The notes: generated from the letters alone by a model not told the origin. Positions 1-7,191 are shown, counted from the first letter of the stretch. The stretch: 8,702 nt of DNA from Limnochordia bacterium (GCA_007116995.1 SKHL01000293.1:1-8702), one strand, 5' to 3'. Made by a program: numbers and translations.

Positions 1-1
1 A

Positions 2-1552
2 CTATCTCCTAAGGATCTGAATCTGATTAGACATTTACCCGAATTAAAAGAGGCAGGTGTACATTGCCTTAAACTTGAAGGTAGGATGAAAGGTCCTGAA
101 TATGTGGCGGTAATAACAAAGGTATATCGTGATGGAATTGATGGGGACGGTATTGATGAACAGGCTTTAGCGGGGGTGTTTAATCGAGGTTTTACTACGG
201 GATTTTTTTTAGAGAACCAGAGAGATGAATTAATTCGTTGGAAGCCTCAACCCCAAAAAATTGATGCTGAATTGATGCAGACAGCCAAGCAGACGTACGC
301 GAGCCCTCGGGCGGTAAAGCGAATATCAGCCCATCTGTTTGTGCAAATAGAGGTGGGAAGGCCGATTCGGTTAACCTTAATCGATCAGGACTTTGTCTCA
401 GTTGAAACAGATAGTATATATGTAGTGCAAGAGGCTATCAACCGCTGCACTACTGAGGATGTTGTCAGAAGACAGTTATTCCGATTGGGGAATACACCCT
501 TAGCAATTGAGCAGATCCATATGCAGCTCGGGGTGAATGTCATGGTTCCAGTTAGTGTGATTAATAAGGCGAGGCAACGATTAGTGTCTTTGTGGGAATC
601 TGCTAGAATTGCTAGGTTTAGACGTGAAAAGCCACCAACTACTGAGCTTGTCCTAGCAGATCTGGAGCGAAAACCTAACATCATTGCAGAGACGGCAAAG
701 CATCCTGTGGAGATAGGTGTCACTGTTAGCGATTTACTTGGAGTAGAGGCAGCGGCTCTAGCTGGGGCAGACATCATTTATTATTTTGGTGAGATCTATA
801 GCGAGACGAAGGATTGGTTATATAACCTAGTTGAGGCCTATGAGATTGCCCATAAACATGGATCTCAGCTTTTTCTAGGGCTAGATCGGATAACGAAGGT
901 TGACGAGAGCTCTTACCTCCAAGGAATAATCGATGCACATCAGTTTGACGGTCTATTGGTAGGAGATCTAGGATTATGGGAGCATATCCTCTCTATACGC
1001 CATCTTGACCTGCCCGTACACAGTGATTGGTCACTGAATTTGTTTAACACTGCGAGCGTTAATTACCTAGCCGAACAGGGTTTAACCGCTGCATATCTGT
1101 CTCCAGAACTAACCTTACAGCAGATTCAAGCTATCCAGGCTAATATCCCTTGTCGTCTGGGATCTATAGTTCATGGTGCCTTAGAATTAATGATCTCTGA
1201 GTATTGTCCTATTCAAGCCGGAATGGGTTGTAATGCTTCTTGTCGTAGTAGTAATTTTGGATTGCGGGATCGTAAGGGCTATCTATTACCAGTTAAAATG
1301 GATCATAAGTGCCGTATGCACCTATATAATCCTGTAGATCTTTGTTTGATTGATCAGATCCAGGTAGTTATAGACGCAGGACTCAATTTGGTGCGGATAG
1401 AAGGAAAGGCTCGAGATGAACAGTGGATATCACAGGTGATTAATGGGTATCGGCGTAAACTAAATGGAGAGATGATAACACAGAAGGATCTGCTTCATTT
1501 AAGTAAAACAGGAGATTTTACAAGAGGACACTATTATCGTGGAGTAAAGTAA
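2..1552 (+). CDS. U32 family peptidase-like protein with DUF3656 domain (RlhA-type), 5' truncated
   Basis: The frame is open from the left edge, so this is the C-terminal 516 residues of a longer protein; related DUF3656 U32 proteins are about 800 residues. The first visible residues (LSPKDL, then LKLEGRMKGPEYVA near nt 65-106) match the end of the first U32 barrel. A DUF3656-type middle domain follows at about nt 317-620, then a second U32-like barrel at about nt 700-1470. The second barrel has 'HGALELMISEYCP' and four cysteines (codons at 1205, 1229, 1241 and 1310; spacing C-x7-C-x3-C-x22-C), the pattern expected of the iron-sulfur ligands of this family. Family knowledge: E. coli RlhA is needed for C5 hydroxylation of 23S rRNA C2501, and UbiU/UbiV are oxygen-independent hydroxylation factors, so 'peptidase' is probably a misnomer. 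rRNA hydroxylation here is inference. It ends 20 bp before mutS2 on the same strand, which suggests an operon. The true start lies outside the window; the ATG at 86 is internal. Confidence 0.9.
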   Translation, partial: LSPKDLNLIRHLPELKEAGVHCLKLEGRMKGPEYVAVITKVYRDGIDGDGIDEQALAGVFNRGFTTGFFLENQRDELIRWKPQPQKIDAELMQTAKQTYASPRAVKRISAHLFVQIEVGRPIRLTLIDQDFVSVETDSIYVVQEAINRCTTEDVVRRQLFRLGNTPLAIEQIHMQLGVNVMVPVSVINKARQRLVSLWESARIARFRREKPPTTELVLADLERKPNIIAETAKHPVEIGVTVSDLLGVEAAALAGADIIYYFGEIYSETKDWLYNLVEAYEIAHKHGSQLFLGLDRITKVDESSYLQGIIDAHQFDGLLVGDLGLWEHILSIRHLDLPVHSDWSLNLFNTASVNYLAEQGLTAAYLSPELTLQQIQAIQANIPCRLGSIVHGALELMISEYCPIQAGMGCNASCRSSNFGLRDRKGYLLPVKMDHKCRMHLYNPVDLCLIDQIQVVIDAGLNLVRIEGKARDEQWISQVINGYRRKLNGEMITQKDLLHLSKTGDFTRGHYYRGVK

Positions 1553-1559
1553 GCAAAGT

Positions 1560-1565
1560 AGGTGA
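1560..1565 (+). promoter_or_regulatory. Ribosome binding site of mutS2
   Basis: AGGTGA lies 7 nt before the ATG at 1573, inside the 20-bp gap after the U32 stop codon. It fixes the mutS2 start. There is no room for a separate promoter in this gap, which supports cotranscription with the upstream gene. Confidence 0.75.
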
Positions 1566-1572
1566 TTAAAAA

Positions 1573-3909
1573 ATGAATCAACGTAGTATGCGGGTATTAG
1601 AGTGGGATAAGGTGTTAGCTCGGGTTAGTGAATATGCCAGCTTTTCTATGGGAAAAAAACGGGTTTCTCAGTTGCTTCCCTCATCAGAGAGTGAGGTTGT
1701 TCAAGAGAACTTGGCCTTAACAACCAAGGCAGCAGAACAATTATGGAAGCACAATGATCCGCCGTTTGGTGGTGCTGTAGATATCCAGGCTGTTATCAAT
1801 CGTGCCAAGATAGGTGGGATCCTCGATGGGTCCCAACTGTTACAGGTAGCAGGTGTTTTGTATTGCGCTGGCCAAATTCGACAGTATTTAGGCAGGTCTG
1901 AGGACGATTGGGAAGCCTTTACTCTAAGGCTAGCTCATTTACCCCATATTGTAGCTGACATTCATCGTTGTTTGGGTGATGAAGGTATGGTTAAGGATAC
2001 GGCGTCTCCCGAGTTGGCTAGCATCAGGCAACGGATGCGAAGCTTAGCTAATCGAGTTCGGGATAAGTTAGATAGTATTGTGCATTCTAGCCGTACGCAG
2101 AAGCTACTACAGGAATCGATTATTACGTTGCGTAGCGGGCGCTATGTGGTTCCGGTAAAGGCTGAGCATAAATCTCAGTTCCCTGGAATAGTTCATGATC
2201 AATCTGCTAGTGGTGCAACTTTTTTTATGGAACCAGCAGCTGTTGTCGAGTTAAACAATCAGTTGCGTTTAGCGGAGCAGGATGAGAAACGGGAAATTCA
2301 ACGAATTCTACGACGCCTTAGTCGTCTAGTAGAGGCGGAAGCACAGGCGTTAACAACTACGATATTAACCCTAGCTGAGCTAGATTTCATTTTTGCCAAA
2401 GCAAAATATAGCCATCATATTGAGGGTGTAGAGCCGAAAATCACCCAAAGACAGATCCGTATTATCCGGGGTAGGCATCCTTTATTGGACGGGCATGTTG
2501 TTCCTGTGGATCTCTGGATTGGAGATAAATATCATATTCTTGTTATCACAGGACCAAATACAGGGGGAAAAACAGTTACCTTAAAAACAGTGGGCTTATT
2601 TTGTCTAATGGCTCAGGCTGGGCTACATATACCAGCTCAAGATGGGTCGGAGATAGCAGTCTTTGACGGCATATACGCAGACATTGGCGATGAACAGAGC
2701 ATCGAGCAGAGCCTAAGCACGTTCTCTTCACATATGAGTAATATTGTGGGGATACTCAACGAGATAGATTCTCGCAGTCTTGTCTTGCTAGATGAGTTGG
2801 GTGCAGGTACGGATCCAACTGAAGGGGCCGCTCTAGCCACATCATTACTGGAGTTTCTGCGGGTACGGCAAGTGACAACTGTGGCTACTACTCATTATTC
2901 AGAACTGAAGAATTTCGCGTATGCCAATGATGATGTCGAGAATGCATCGGTGGAATTTGATATTAAGACGCTTCGTCCTACCTACCATTTATCTATTGGT
3001 ATTCCAGGGAAAAGCAATGCCTTTGCAATAGCCAGTCAGCTAGGCCTGTGTGATGAGGTGGTGCAGAAAGCAAAGTCTATGCTCAGCGATGAACAGGTTC
3101 ATGTAGAGGATTTAATTGGTGAAATTGAGACAAATCGACGTACCTCCAGGCAAGAAAGGGAGGAAGCAGAGCGATTGCGGGCTGATTATGAGAAACTAAA
3201 AGAGCGCTATAATCGAATGACCCAAGAGGTAGCAGTGAAACGGAATGCTCTCATGGAGGATGCAAGACGAGAAGCCGAGGGTCTAGTTAATCAGGCGAAA
3301 CGTGATTTGGATTTATTAGTTGGTGAGCTTAGACGACAGCAAAATGTAGATTTAGAGAAACTGGTGCATGAGAAACGACTGTCCTTAACGAAGCAACAAC
3401 GTAAATTGCAGGCTCCTCCAGTGGTAAAACCGGTATCAGCCATACCTGACAATTTGAAGGTTGGTGAACAAGTTCGGATCAATAGCCTCAATCAAGTCGG
3501 TCACGTGATACAATTTTCGAGCTCAGGTGATGAGGTCCAGGTGCAGGCTGGTATTATGAAAGTTAATGTCAAGTTAAGTGACTTGGAGAGGGTGAAGGAG
3601 GTTAAAAAATATGGTGCCCCCAAGTCTACAGTTAGTGCCGGAAAGTCTAAGAGTGCGACTATTAGTCCTGAGCTAGATTTGCGGGGATTAACCGTAGAAG
3701 AGGCTTTAATTTCTGTAGATAAGTATATCGATGACGCCTTTCTCTCGTCTCTTGCCCAAGTGCTTATTATTCATGGCAAAGGCACAGGAGCTTTGCGAGA
3801 TGCAATCCGTGAACAACTAAAAAACCACCCCCAAGTGAAGGCTTTCCGGTTGGGAGATCCTTCGGAAGGTGGAAGTGGTGTAACTGCTGTGGAGCTGAAT
3901 CCGCGATAG
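1573..3909 (+). CDS. mutS2: Endonuclease MutS2 / ribosome-splitting factor RqcU
   Basis: Complete 778-residue MutS2, the usual length for the family. Order of parts: a MutS-like core and lever region (about 1-300); an ABC-type ATPase with Walker A GPNTGGKT (327-334), signature STFSSHM (382-388) and Walker B LLDE (405-408) in the DELGAGTDPTEG context; a charged coiled coil (about 505-600); a KOW-like segment (about 626-676); and a C-terminal Smr domain with LDLRG (701-705) and HGKGTGALR (734-742). As in all MutS2 proteins, the N-terminal mismatch-recognition domain of MutS1 is absent. Family knowledge: the Smr domain is a nuclease-type domain. MutS2 has been linked to suppression of recombination (Helicobacter), and B. 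subtilis MutS2 (RqcU) uses its ATPase to split collided ribosomes for RQC. All ATPase and Smr motifs look intact. It follows the U32 gene by 20 bp and meets the PBP gene tail to tail 11 bp downstream. Confidence 0.97.
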   Translation: MNQRSMRVLEWDKVLARVSEYASFSMGKKRVSQLLPSSESEVVQENLALTTKAAEQLWKHNDPPFGGAVDIQAVINRAKIGGILDGSQLLQVAGVLYCAGQIRQYLGRSEDDWEAFTLRLAHLPHIVADIHRCLGDEGMVKDTASPELASIRQRMRSLANRVRDKLDSIVHSSRTQKLLQESIITLRSGRYVVPVKAEHKSQFPGIVHDQSASGATFFMEPAAVVELNNQLRLAEQDEKREIQRILRRLSRLVEAEAQALTTTILTLAELDFIFAKAKYSHHIEGVEPKITQRQIRIIRGRHPLLDGHVVPVDLWIGDKYHILVITGPNTGGKTVTLKTVGLFCLMAQAGLHIPAQDGSEIAVFDGIYADIGDEQSIEQSLSTFSSHMSNIVGILNEIDSRSLVLLDELGAGTDPTEGAALATSLLEFLRVRQVTTVATTHYSELKNFAYANDDVENASVEFDIKTLRPTYHLSIGIPGKSNAFAIASQLGLCDEVVQKAKSMLSDEQVHVEDLIGEIETNRRTSRQEREEAERLRADYEKLKERYNRMTQEVAVKRNALMEDARREAEGLVNQAKRDLDLLVGELRRQQNVDLEKLVHEKRLSLTKQQRKLQAPPVVKPVSAIPDNLKVGEQVRINSLNQVGHVIQFSSSGDEVQVQAGIMKVNVKLSDLERVKEVKKYGAPKSTVSAGKSKSATISPELDLRGLTVEEALISVDKYIDDAFLSSLAQVLIIHGKGTGALRDAIREQLKNHPQVKAFRLGDPSEGGSGVTAVELNPR

Positions 3910-3920
3910 ACCCCAGGATT

Positions 3921-5984
3921 TTACATATTGTTTTGATTCTGATTGAGAAAGGGCAATGATTGCCACCAGGATTGGCTACAGCGTGGTGAGTACTCTGTAG
4001 GTTCTGTGCCTCGGATATATGTCTCAACTCGAATTTCATTTGCGGGTAACGTGCAGTCATCGCGAACGAGTAGTCCAGTCTTCGTATCGATTCGAATGTC
4101 CTCCACTAAACTACTGGGTTTAGGGAAATCTGATATTGGTGTATTCCGTAAAGAGTTGCTCATAAATCTTTGCCAAATGGTTGCTGCGTTCCAGGAACCA
4201 TATTCCACACCTGCATAAACCATTCGTTCTGGGGTATCCGCTCCAAACCAGACTGCAGCCACTATATCCGGTGTGTACCCAACAAACCATGCGTCTCTGT
4301 AATCTTGGTGTGTACCCGTCTTACCTGCAGCTGGACGATTTATATTCGCATTGCGTCCTGTGCCGCGCTCGATAACACCCCGCAACATATCAGTCACGAT
4401 ATAACTTGTCTGCTCACTTAGGACGACTTCCTTACGGGCTGTGTTATCCTCTAGGATGTTCCCATAAGCATCAGTGATACGAATTATGCTAATGGGCTCT
4501 ACGCGAATTCCTTGATTTGCTAGGACTCCGTAGGCACTTGCCATTTCTAGTGGAGATACTCCGTCGGTTAACCCACCGAGAGCTAATGGAGCTAAACCTA
4601 AGTCATTTGTTCGCCCTCGTTCGATAAATGTGGTGATACCCATTTTCTTTCCATACTCGAGAATGGTATTAAAACCTAGCTGATTGACTACTTTTGCGGC
4701 CACAATATTCGTTGACCGCTCCAAAGCTTCTCTCACTGTCATAGCCCCAGAGAAGGTTCCCGCATAGTTTTGCGGAGTCCAGCTTTCTCCAGTAGATAAA
4801 AGAAACTCTGTAGCCTCGTCCACATAAACCGTGGAAGCTGTAATCCCTTTATCTATCGCTGCAGTGTAGGCAAAAACTTTAATTGCAGAGCCAGGTGAAC
4901 GTAGGGCTTGGACACTACGATTAAACTTATCTTCACCACGACCGCCCACCATCGCTCGAATGTGCCCGTTTCTCGGATCAATGGCTATTAATGCTCCTTG
5001 CGGTTGTGTTAAAGTTGAATTACTGGTATTCCCGGTAGGTAGTCCCTCAAGTAGGGCTTGCTCAGCGGCTTTTTGCATGTCTAAATCCAGCGATGTATAG
5101 ACTCTAAGACCACCACCAAAAATACGTTCATCCCCATAGCGTTCGATTAGTTCTTGAAGAATATGGTCAACATAATAAGGTGCATTTACCGTACGACCTA
5201 GCCGTTCCATCAGATTAATCGGTTCGGCTTTCGCTGCTTCTGCTTGCATCTTGTTAATAAAACCCACCTCATACATACGCGTCAGGACAAAGTTGCGTCG
5301 CTCCACCGCAATATCCGGGTTTATAAACGGAGAATACCGGGCCGGCCAGCGAATAACCCCCGCAATTAACGCTGCTTCATGGAGTGAAAGCTCTGTTGCT
5401 GATTTACCAAAGTACAACTGAGCTCCTGCTTCAACCCCATTAGCTCCATGGCCTAGATGTACCTCATTTAAGTACACCTCTAGTATTTCATCTTTTGCAT
5501 ACTTACGCTCGATTTGAACAGCCCATAAAAATTCCTGCAGTTTACGGGTAATCAACTTGTCCTGCGTTAAAAACAAGTTGCGAGCTACTTGCATCGTTAT
5601 AGTTCCACCACCCTGAGCGAAGCGACGCTCTTGCAAATTGACTATGATAGCTCGTCCAAATGCAAGGAAGTTAATTCCATGGTGATCGTAGAACTGGGCA
5701 TCTTCAATAGCTACAACGGCCTGTTTTAGCAAGTCGGGAATGGTGTCAACGTTGATGGGAACTCGGTTTTCTCGGTATAGATCGGTTATGAGCTTACCGT
5801 TTATATCATAAATATTGGTAGTAAATTGCTGTTGAAACTGAACCTGATCAAGGGTTGGAGCGCTTCTTAAGTAGGCCGTGAGAATGCCGAATGTTCCACC
5901 AATACCGACAGATACCAGGATGATTAACAGAACCAGAAGAAATCTCCTGATTGGCTTAGTGGACTTCTTTCTCTGCTTGACCAC
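3921..5984 (-). CDS. PBP1A-family class A penicillin-binding protein (glycosyltransferase/transpeptidase)
   Basis: Bifunctional peptidoglycan synthase, 687 residues from a GTG start at 5984-5982. An ATG at 6011 would give 696 residues. I prefer the GTG because GGAGGTGA sits 5 nt before it, while the upstream ATGs lack a Shine-Dalgarno and the first coincides with the predicted transcription start. Visible parts, numbered from the GTG: a basic cytoplasmic tail (1-14); one membrane anchor (about 15-37); a GT51 glycosyltransferase with EDAQFYDHHG (catalytic E94), QGGGTITMQ (124-132) and RKLQE (E151); and a transpeptidase with SAIK (nucleophile S366, K369), STN (424-426) and KTG (555-557). The C-terminal tail is short (about 40 residues after the PNEI segment), with no PASTA or FN3 extension. 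The product polymerises lipid II and cross-links stem peptides on the outer face of the membrane. Size is close to B. subtilis PbpF/PbpG; the exact orthologue is not decided. It is monocistronic within view, convergent with mutS2 and divergent from yunB. Confidence 0.95.
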   Translation of the reverse strand: MVKQRKKSTKPIRRFLLVLLIILVSVGIGGTFGILTAYLRSAPTLDQVQFQQQFTTNIYDINGKLITDLYRENRVPINVDTIPDLLKQAVVAIEDAQFYDHHGINFLAFGRAIIVNLQERRFAQGGGTITMQVARNLFLTQDKLITRKLQEFLWAVQIERKYAKDEILEVYLNEVHLGHGANGVEAGAQLYFGKSATELSLHEAALIAGVIRWPARYSPFINPDIAVERRNFVLTRMYEVGFINKMQAEAAKAEPINLMERLGRTVNAPYYVDHILQELIERYGDERIFGGGLRVYTSLDLDMQKAAEQALLEGLPTGNTSNSTLTQPQGALIAIDPRNGHIRAMVGGRGEDKFNRSVQALRSPGSAIKVFAYTAAIDKGITASTVYVDEATEFLLSTGESWTPQNYAGTFSGAMTVREALERSTNIVAAKVVNQLGFNTILEYGKKMGITTFIERGRTNDLGLAPLALGGLTDGVSPLEMASAYGVLANQGIRVEPISIIRITDAYGNILEDNTARKEVVLSEQTSYIVTDMLRGVIERGTGRNANINRPAAGKTGTHQDYRDAWFVGYTPDIVAAVWFGADTPERMVYAGVEYGSWNAATIWQRFMSNSLRNTPISDFPKPSSLVEDIRIDTKTGLLVRDDCTLPANEIRVETYIRGTEPTEYSPRCSQSWWQSLPFLNQNQNNM

Positions 5985-5989
5985 GACCG

Positions 5990-5997
5990 TCACCTCC
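5990..5997 (-). promoter_or_regulatory. Strong Shine-Dalgarno that sets the PBP start at GTG 5984
   Basis: The minus strand reads GGAGGTGA (5997 to 5990), then a 5-nt spacer and GTG (5984-5982). This is a near-perfect match to the 16S anti-SD. It lies inside the reading frame that would begin at the ATG at 6011, so the longer N-terminus is probably not translated. Confidence 0.75.
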
Positions 5998-6016
5998 ATT
6001 AGGGTGTTCATTTAGT

Positions 6017-6025
6017 ATTATACCA
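6017..6025 (-). promoter_or_regulatory. Extended -10 promoter (sigma-A type) of the PBP gene
   Basis: The minus strand reads TGGTATAAT (6025 to 6017): a perfect TATAAT with the extended -10 TGn. No TTGACA-like hexamer is present at 16-18 bp spacing (17 bp gives CTACGA); a TTGTCT lies too far upstream, at 23 bp. An extended -10 can compensate for a poor -35. The predicted transcription start is about 6010-6011, leaving a leader of about 25 nt before the GTG start. Confidence 0.55.
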
Positions 6026-6222
6026 TATTCTATAGATACTCGTAGAGACAAATTTCGTTAGTATAACTAGTAACGGGAAATACCTAAGCGTAGCAGGAGC
6101 AGATCAGTCCCGCCATTCCCACCTAATTATCTATTATGTAATCTACCATATATCAGCCATAAATACAAGTGAAATCCAAATGTCAGCCTAAATCGATTAT
6201 GTGGCCCACGATGTTTACCCCG

Positions 6223-6240
6223 CTGTTTCATGTGAGACAG
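6223..6240. repeat. 7-bp inverted repeat upstream of yunB
   Basis: CTGTTTC (6223-6229) and GAGACAG (6234-6240) pair across an ATGT loop with one G-T wobble. No T-run follows, so this is not an intrinsic terminator. It overlaps the proposed sigma-E -35 element, where it could serve as an operator. That role is inference. Confidence 0.4.
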
Positions 6241-6256
6241 GCAGAATTCATACTCT
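6228..6256 (+). promoter_or_regulatory. Sigma-E-like promoter of yunB
   Basis: TCATGTG (6228-6234), a 14-bp spacer, then CATACTCT (6249-6256). Against the B. subtilis sigma-E consensus (KMATATT, 13-15 bp, CATACAMT) this scores 5 of 7 and 7 of 8. The predicted start is near 6263, about 27 nt before the GTG start of yunB. B. subtilis yunB belongs to the mother-cell sigma-E regulon, so site and gene agree. The match is by eye. Confidence 0.45.
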
Positions 6257-6289
6257 AAATGCATAGTAATCAATACTGGGGGGATTTTT

Positions 6290-7111
6290 GTGAGTCGGCT
6301 TCGTTGGCAGTCTTCGCGTTATCATATCCAAAATTGTTCACATAAAGCCAATACTAAACCAGAAAATCAAAGACTTAGACACACTAACGCTCCAAGGCAA
6401 CCCAAGCCTGTAAGGGGAAGATTAACTGGCTGGATGCACCATATTCTGTTAGTTATTCTTTTTTTTATCTTCTTTACAGCCATTACTGCTATGTTAATCG
6501 AGTGGCGCATGAGTCCAGTGATTAGAACATGGGCAGAAACTCGAGCGATTAACCTGGCGACTCGAGCCATTAATATCGCAGTGGAGGAAACCATGGCTGC
6601 AAGTATTAGTGAATCACAGATAGCAAATGTCATTACTGACAAGCAGGGTAATCTTCAGGCTATTCAATATGATACAGGGGAGATTAACCGAGTCTCTTCA
6701 CAAGCAACTCACAAGATACAGCAGTCTCTAAACAACCTAGGTGAAGAGCAGTTTCCTATTCCCATCGGTCAAATCACGGGCTTAGATTTTCTGGCTGCCT
6801 GGGGGCCTGACATTCCCATACGGGTGATCCCGATTGGATCTGTACAAACAGCTCCAATGAGTAGCTTTGAGGGTGCAGGGATAAATCAAACATGGCACCG
6901 AGTTGTTTTAGACATACAAATCAGGATGCAAGTGGCCATTCCTTTGGTATCCCACGAATTTCCAGTGAGTACTCGCATTCCTATTGTGGAGGAAGTTATT
7001 ATTGGCTCTGTTCCAAGCTGGTACTTCGCACCAAGTGGTACCGTTGGTGGTTTTTCTGCAGGGGATTTATCACCATATGCGGGGCTAGTGGAGTTTAATA
7101 TTGGTGATTAA
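6290..7111 (+). CDS. yunB: Sporulation protein YunB
   Basis: 273 residues, close to the roughly 254 of B. subtilis YunB, with a GTG start preceded by GGGGGGA (6278-6284). The first 48 residues are basic and polar, longer than in Bacillus. One membrane segment follows (about 51-71, ILLVILFFIFFTAITAM), and the rest is presumably outside the cytoplasmic face. Family signatures are the 'INIAVEETMAASI' region after the membrane segment, IPIRVIPIGSV, AGINQTWH (196-203; relatives usually have R where this has W) and the C-terminal 'IPIVEEVIIGSVPSWYF'. In B. subtilis yunB is transcribed by sigma-E in the mother cell, and its loss affects sporulation; its biochemical role is not established. Here it diverges from the PBP gene and precedes leuS by 132 bp. 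A shorter start at Met49 lacks a ribosome binding site, so the GTG is preferred. Confidence 0.92.
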   Translation: MSRLRWQSSRYHIQNCSHKANTKPENQRLRHTNAPRQPKPVRGRLTGWMHHILLVILFFIFFTAITAMLIEWRMSPVIRTWAETRAINLATRAINIAVEETMAASISESQIANVITDKQGNLQAIQYDTGEINRVSSQATHKIQQSLNNLGEEQFPIPIGQITGLDFLAAWGPDIPIRVIPIGSVQTAPMSSFEGAGINQTWHRVVLDIQIRMQVAIPLVSHEFPVSTRIPIVEEVIIGSVPSWYFAPSGTVGGFSAGDLSPYAGLVEFNIGD

Positions 7112-7114
7112 TGC

Positions 7115-7143
7115 TTGTCTTGAAACGGGGTTATGGATATAAT
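7115..7143 (+). promoter_or_regulatory. Sigma-A promoter upstream of leuS
   Basis: TTGTCT (7115-7120), a 17-bp spacer and a perfect TATAAT (7138-7143). It begins 4 bp after the yunB stop codon. The predicted start is near 7150, giving a leader of about 95 nt ahead of leuS and allowing leuS to be expressed independently of sporulation-specific yunB. Confidence 0.6.
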
Positions 7144-7168
7144 AGAAGAAATAGTGTTGACCTTTTCG

Positions 7169-7191
7169 CCTCTACAGTCAAGAGGTTTTTT
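7169..7191 (+). terminator. Short intrinsic terminator or attenuator in the leuS leader
   Basis: CCTCT (7169-7173) pairs with AGAGG (7181-7185) across a 7-nt loop, and six T follow (7186-7191). The stem is only 5 bp (three G-C pairs), so efficiency is doubtful. It lies about 20 nt downstream of the predicted start of the 7115-7143 promoter. It could therefore end yunB transcripts and also attenuate leuS. Confidence 0.45.

Larger units (their letters stand above)
5985..6289. other. Divergent intergenic control region between the PBP gene and yunB
   Basis: About 305 bp with no convincing gene on either strand. It holds the PBP ribosome binding site and extended -10 promoter at its left end, and the yunB promoter, a dyad and the yunB ribosome binding site at its right end. 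The middle (about 6050-6200) is AT-rich. Its only visible structure is a pair of imperfect direct repeats, TCAGCCATAAAT (6153-6164) and TCAGCCTAAAT (6183-6193), spaced 30 bp apart. I see no tRNA, terminator or riboswitch. A 15-codon frame at 6211-6258 has no ribosome binding site and is not proposed as a gene. Confidence 0.6.

Noticed and set aside
86..88. ATG as the start of the U32 gene
   Set aside because: The frame is open to the left edge, and the translated sequence before 86 (LSPKDL...KLEGR) is conserved U32 sequence. The ATG is internal.
203..210. Run of eight T in the U32 gene as a slippage or frameshift site
   Set aside because: It encodes Gly-Phe-Phe-Leu in a normal family context, and the frame continues unbroken. 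No alternate-frame product is evident.
385..777. Minus-strand 130-codon frame opposite the U32 gene
   Set aside because: Shadow of the U32 coding strand: Ser/Thr-rich composition, with no upstream signals.
3952..3964. GGCAAT-G-ATTGCC palindrome as a bidirectional terminator for mutS2 and the PBP gene
   Set aside because: The usable stem is only about 4 bp, there is no T-run on either side, and it lies within the PBP coding sequence.
3943..4421. Plus-strand open frames within the 3' part of the PBP gene
   Set aside because: They lie opposite a clearly coding transpeptidase domain, lack ribosome binding sites and resemble no family I recognise.
6211..6258. 15-codon frame starting ATGTTTACC upstream of yunB
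   Set aside because: No ribosome binding site, and it overlaps the proposed yunB promoter; nothing supports translation.
7157..7185. TTGACC at 7157-7162 as the -35 of a second leuS promoter
   Set aside because: At 17-bp spacing the -10 would be AAGAGG, which is not promoter-like.
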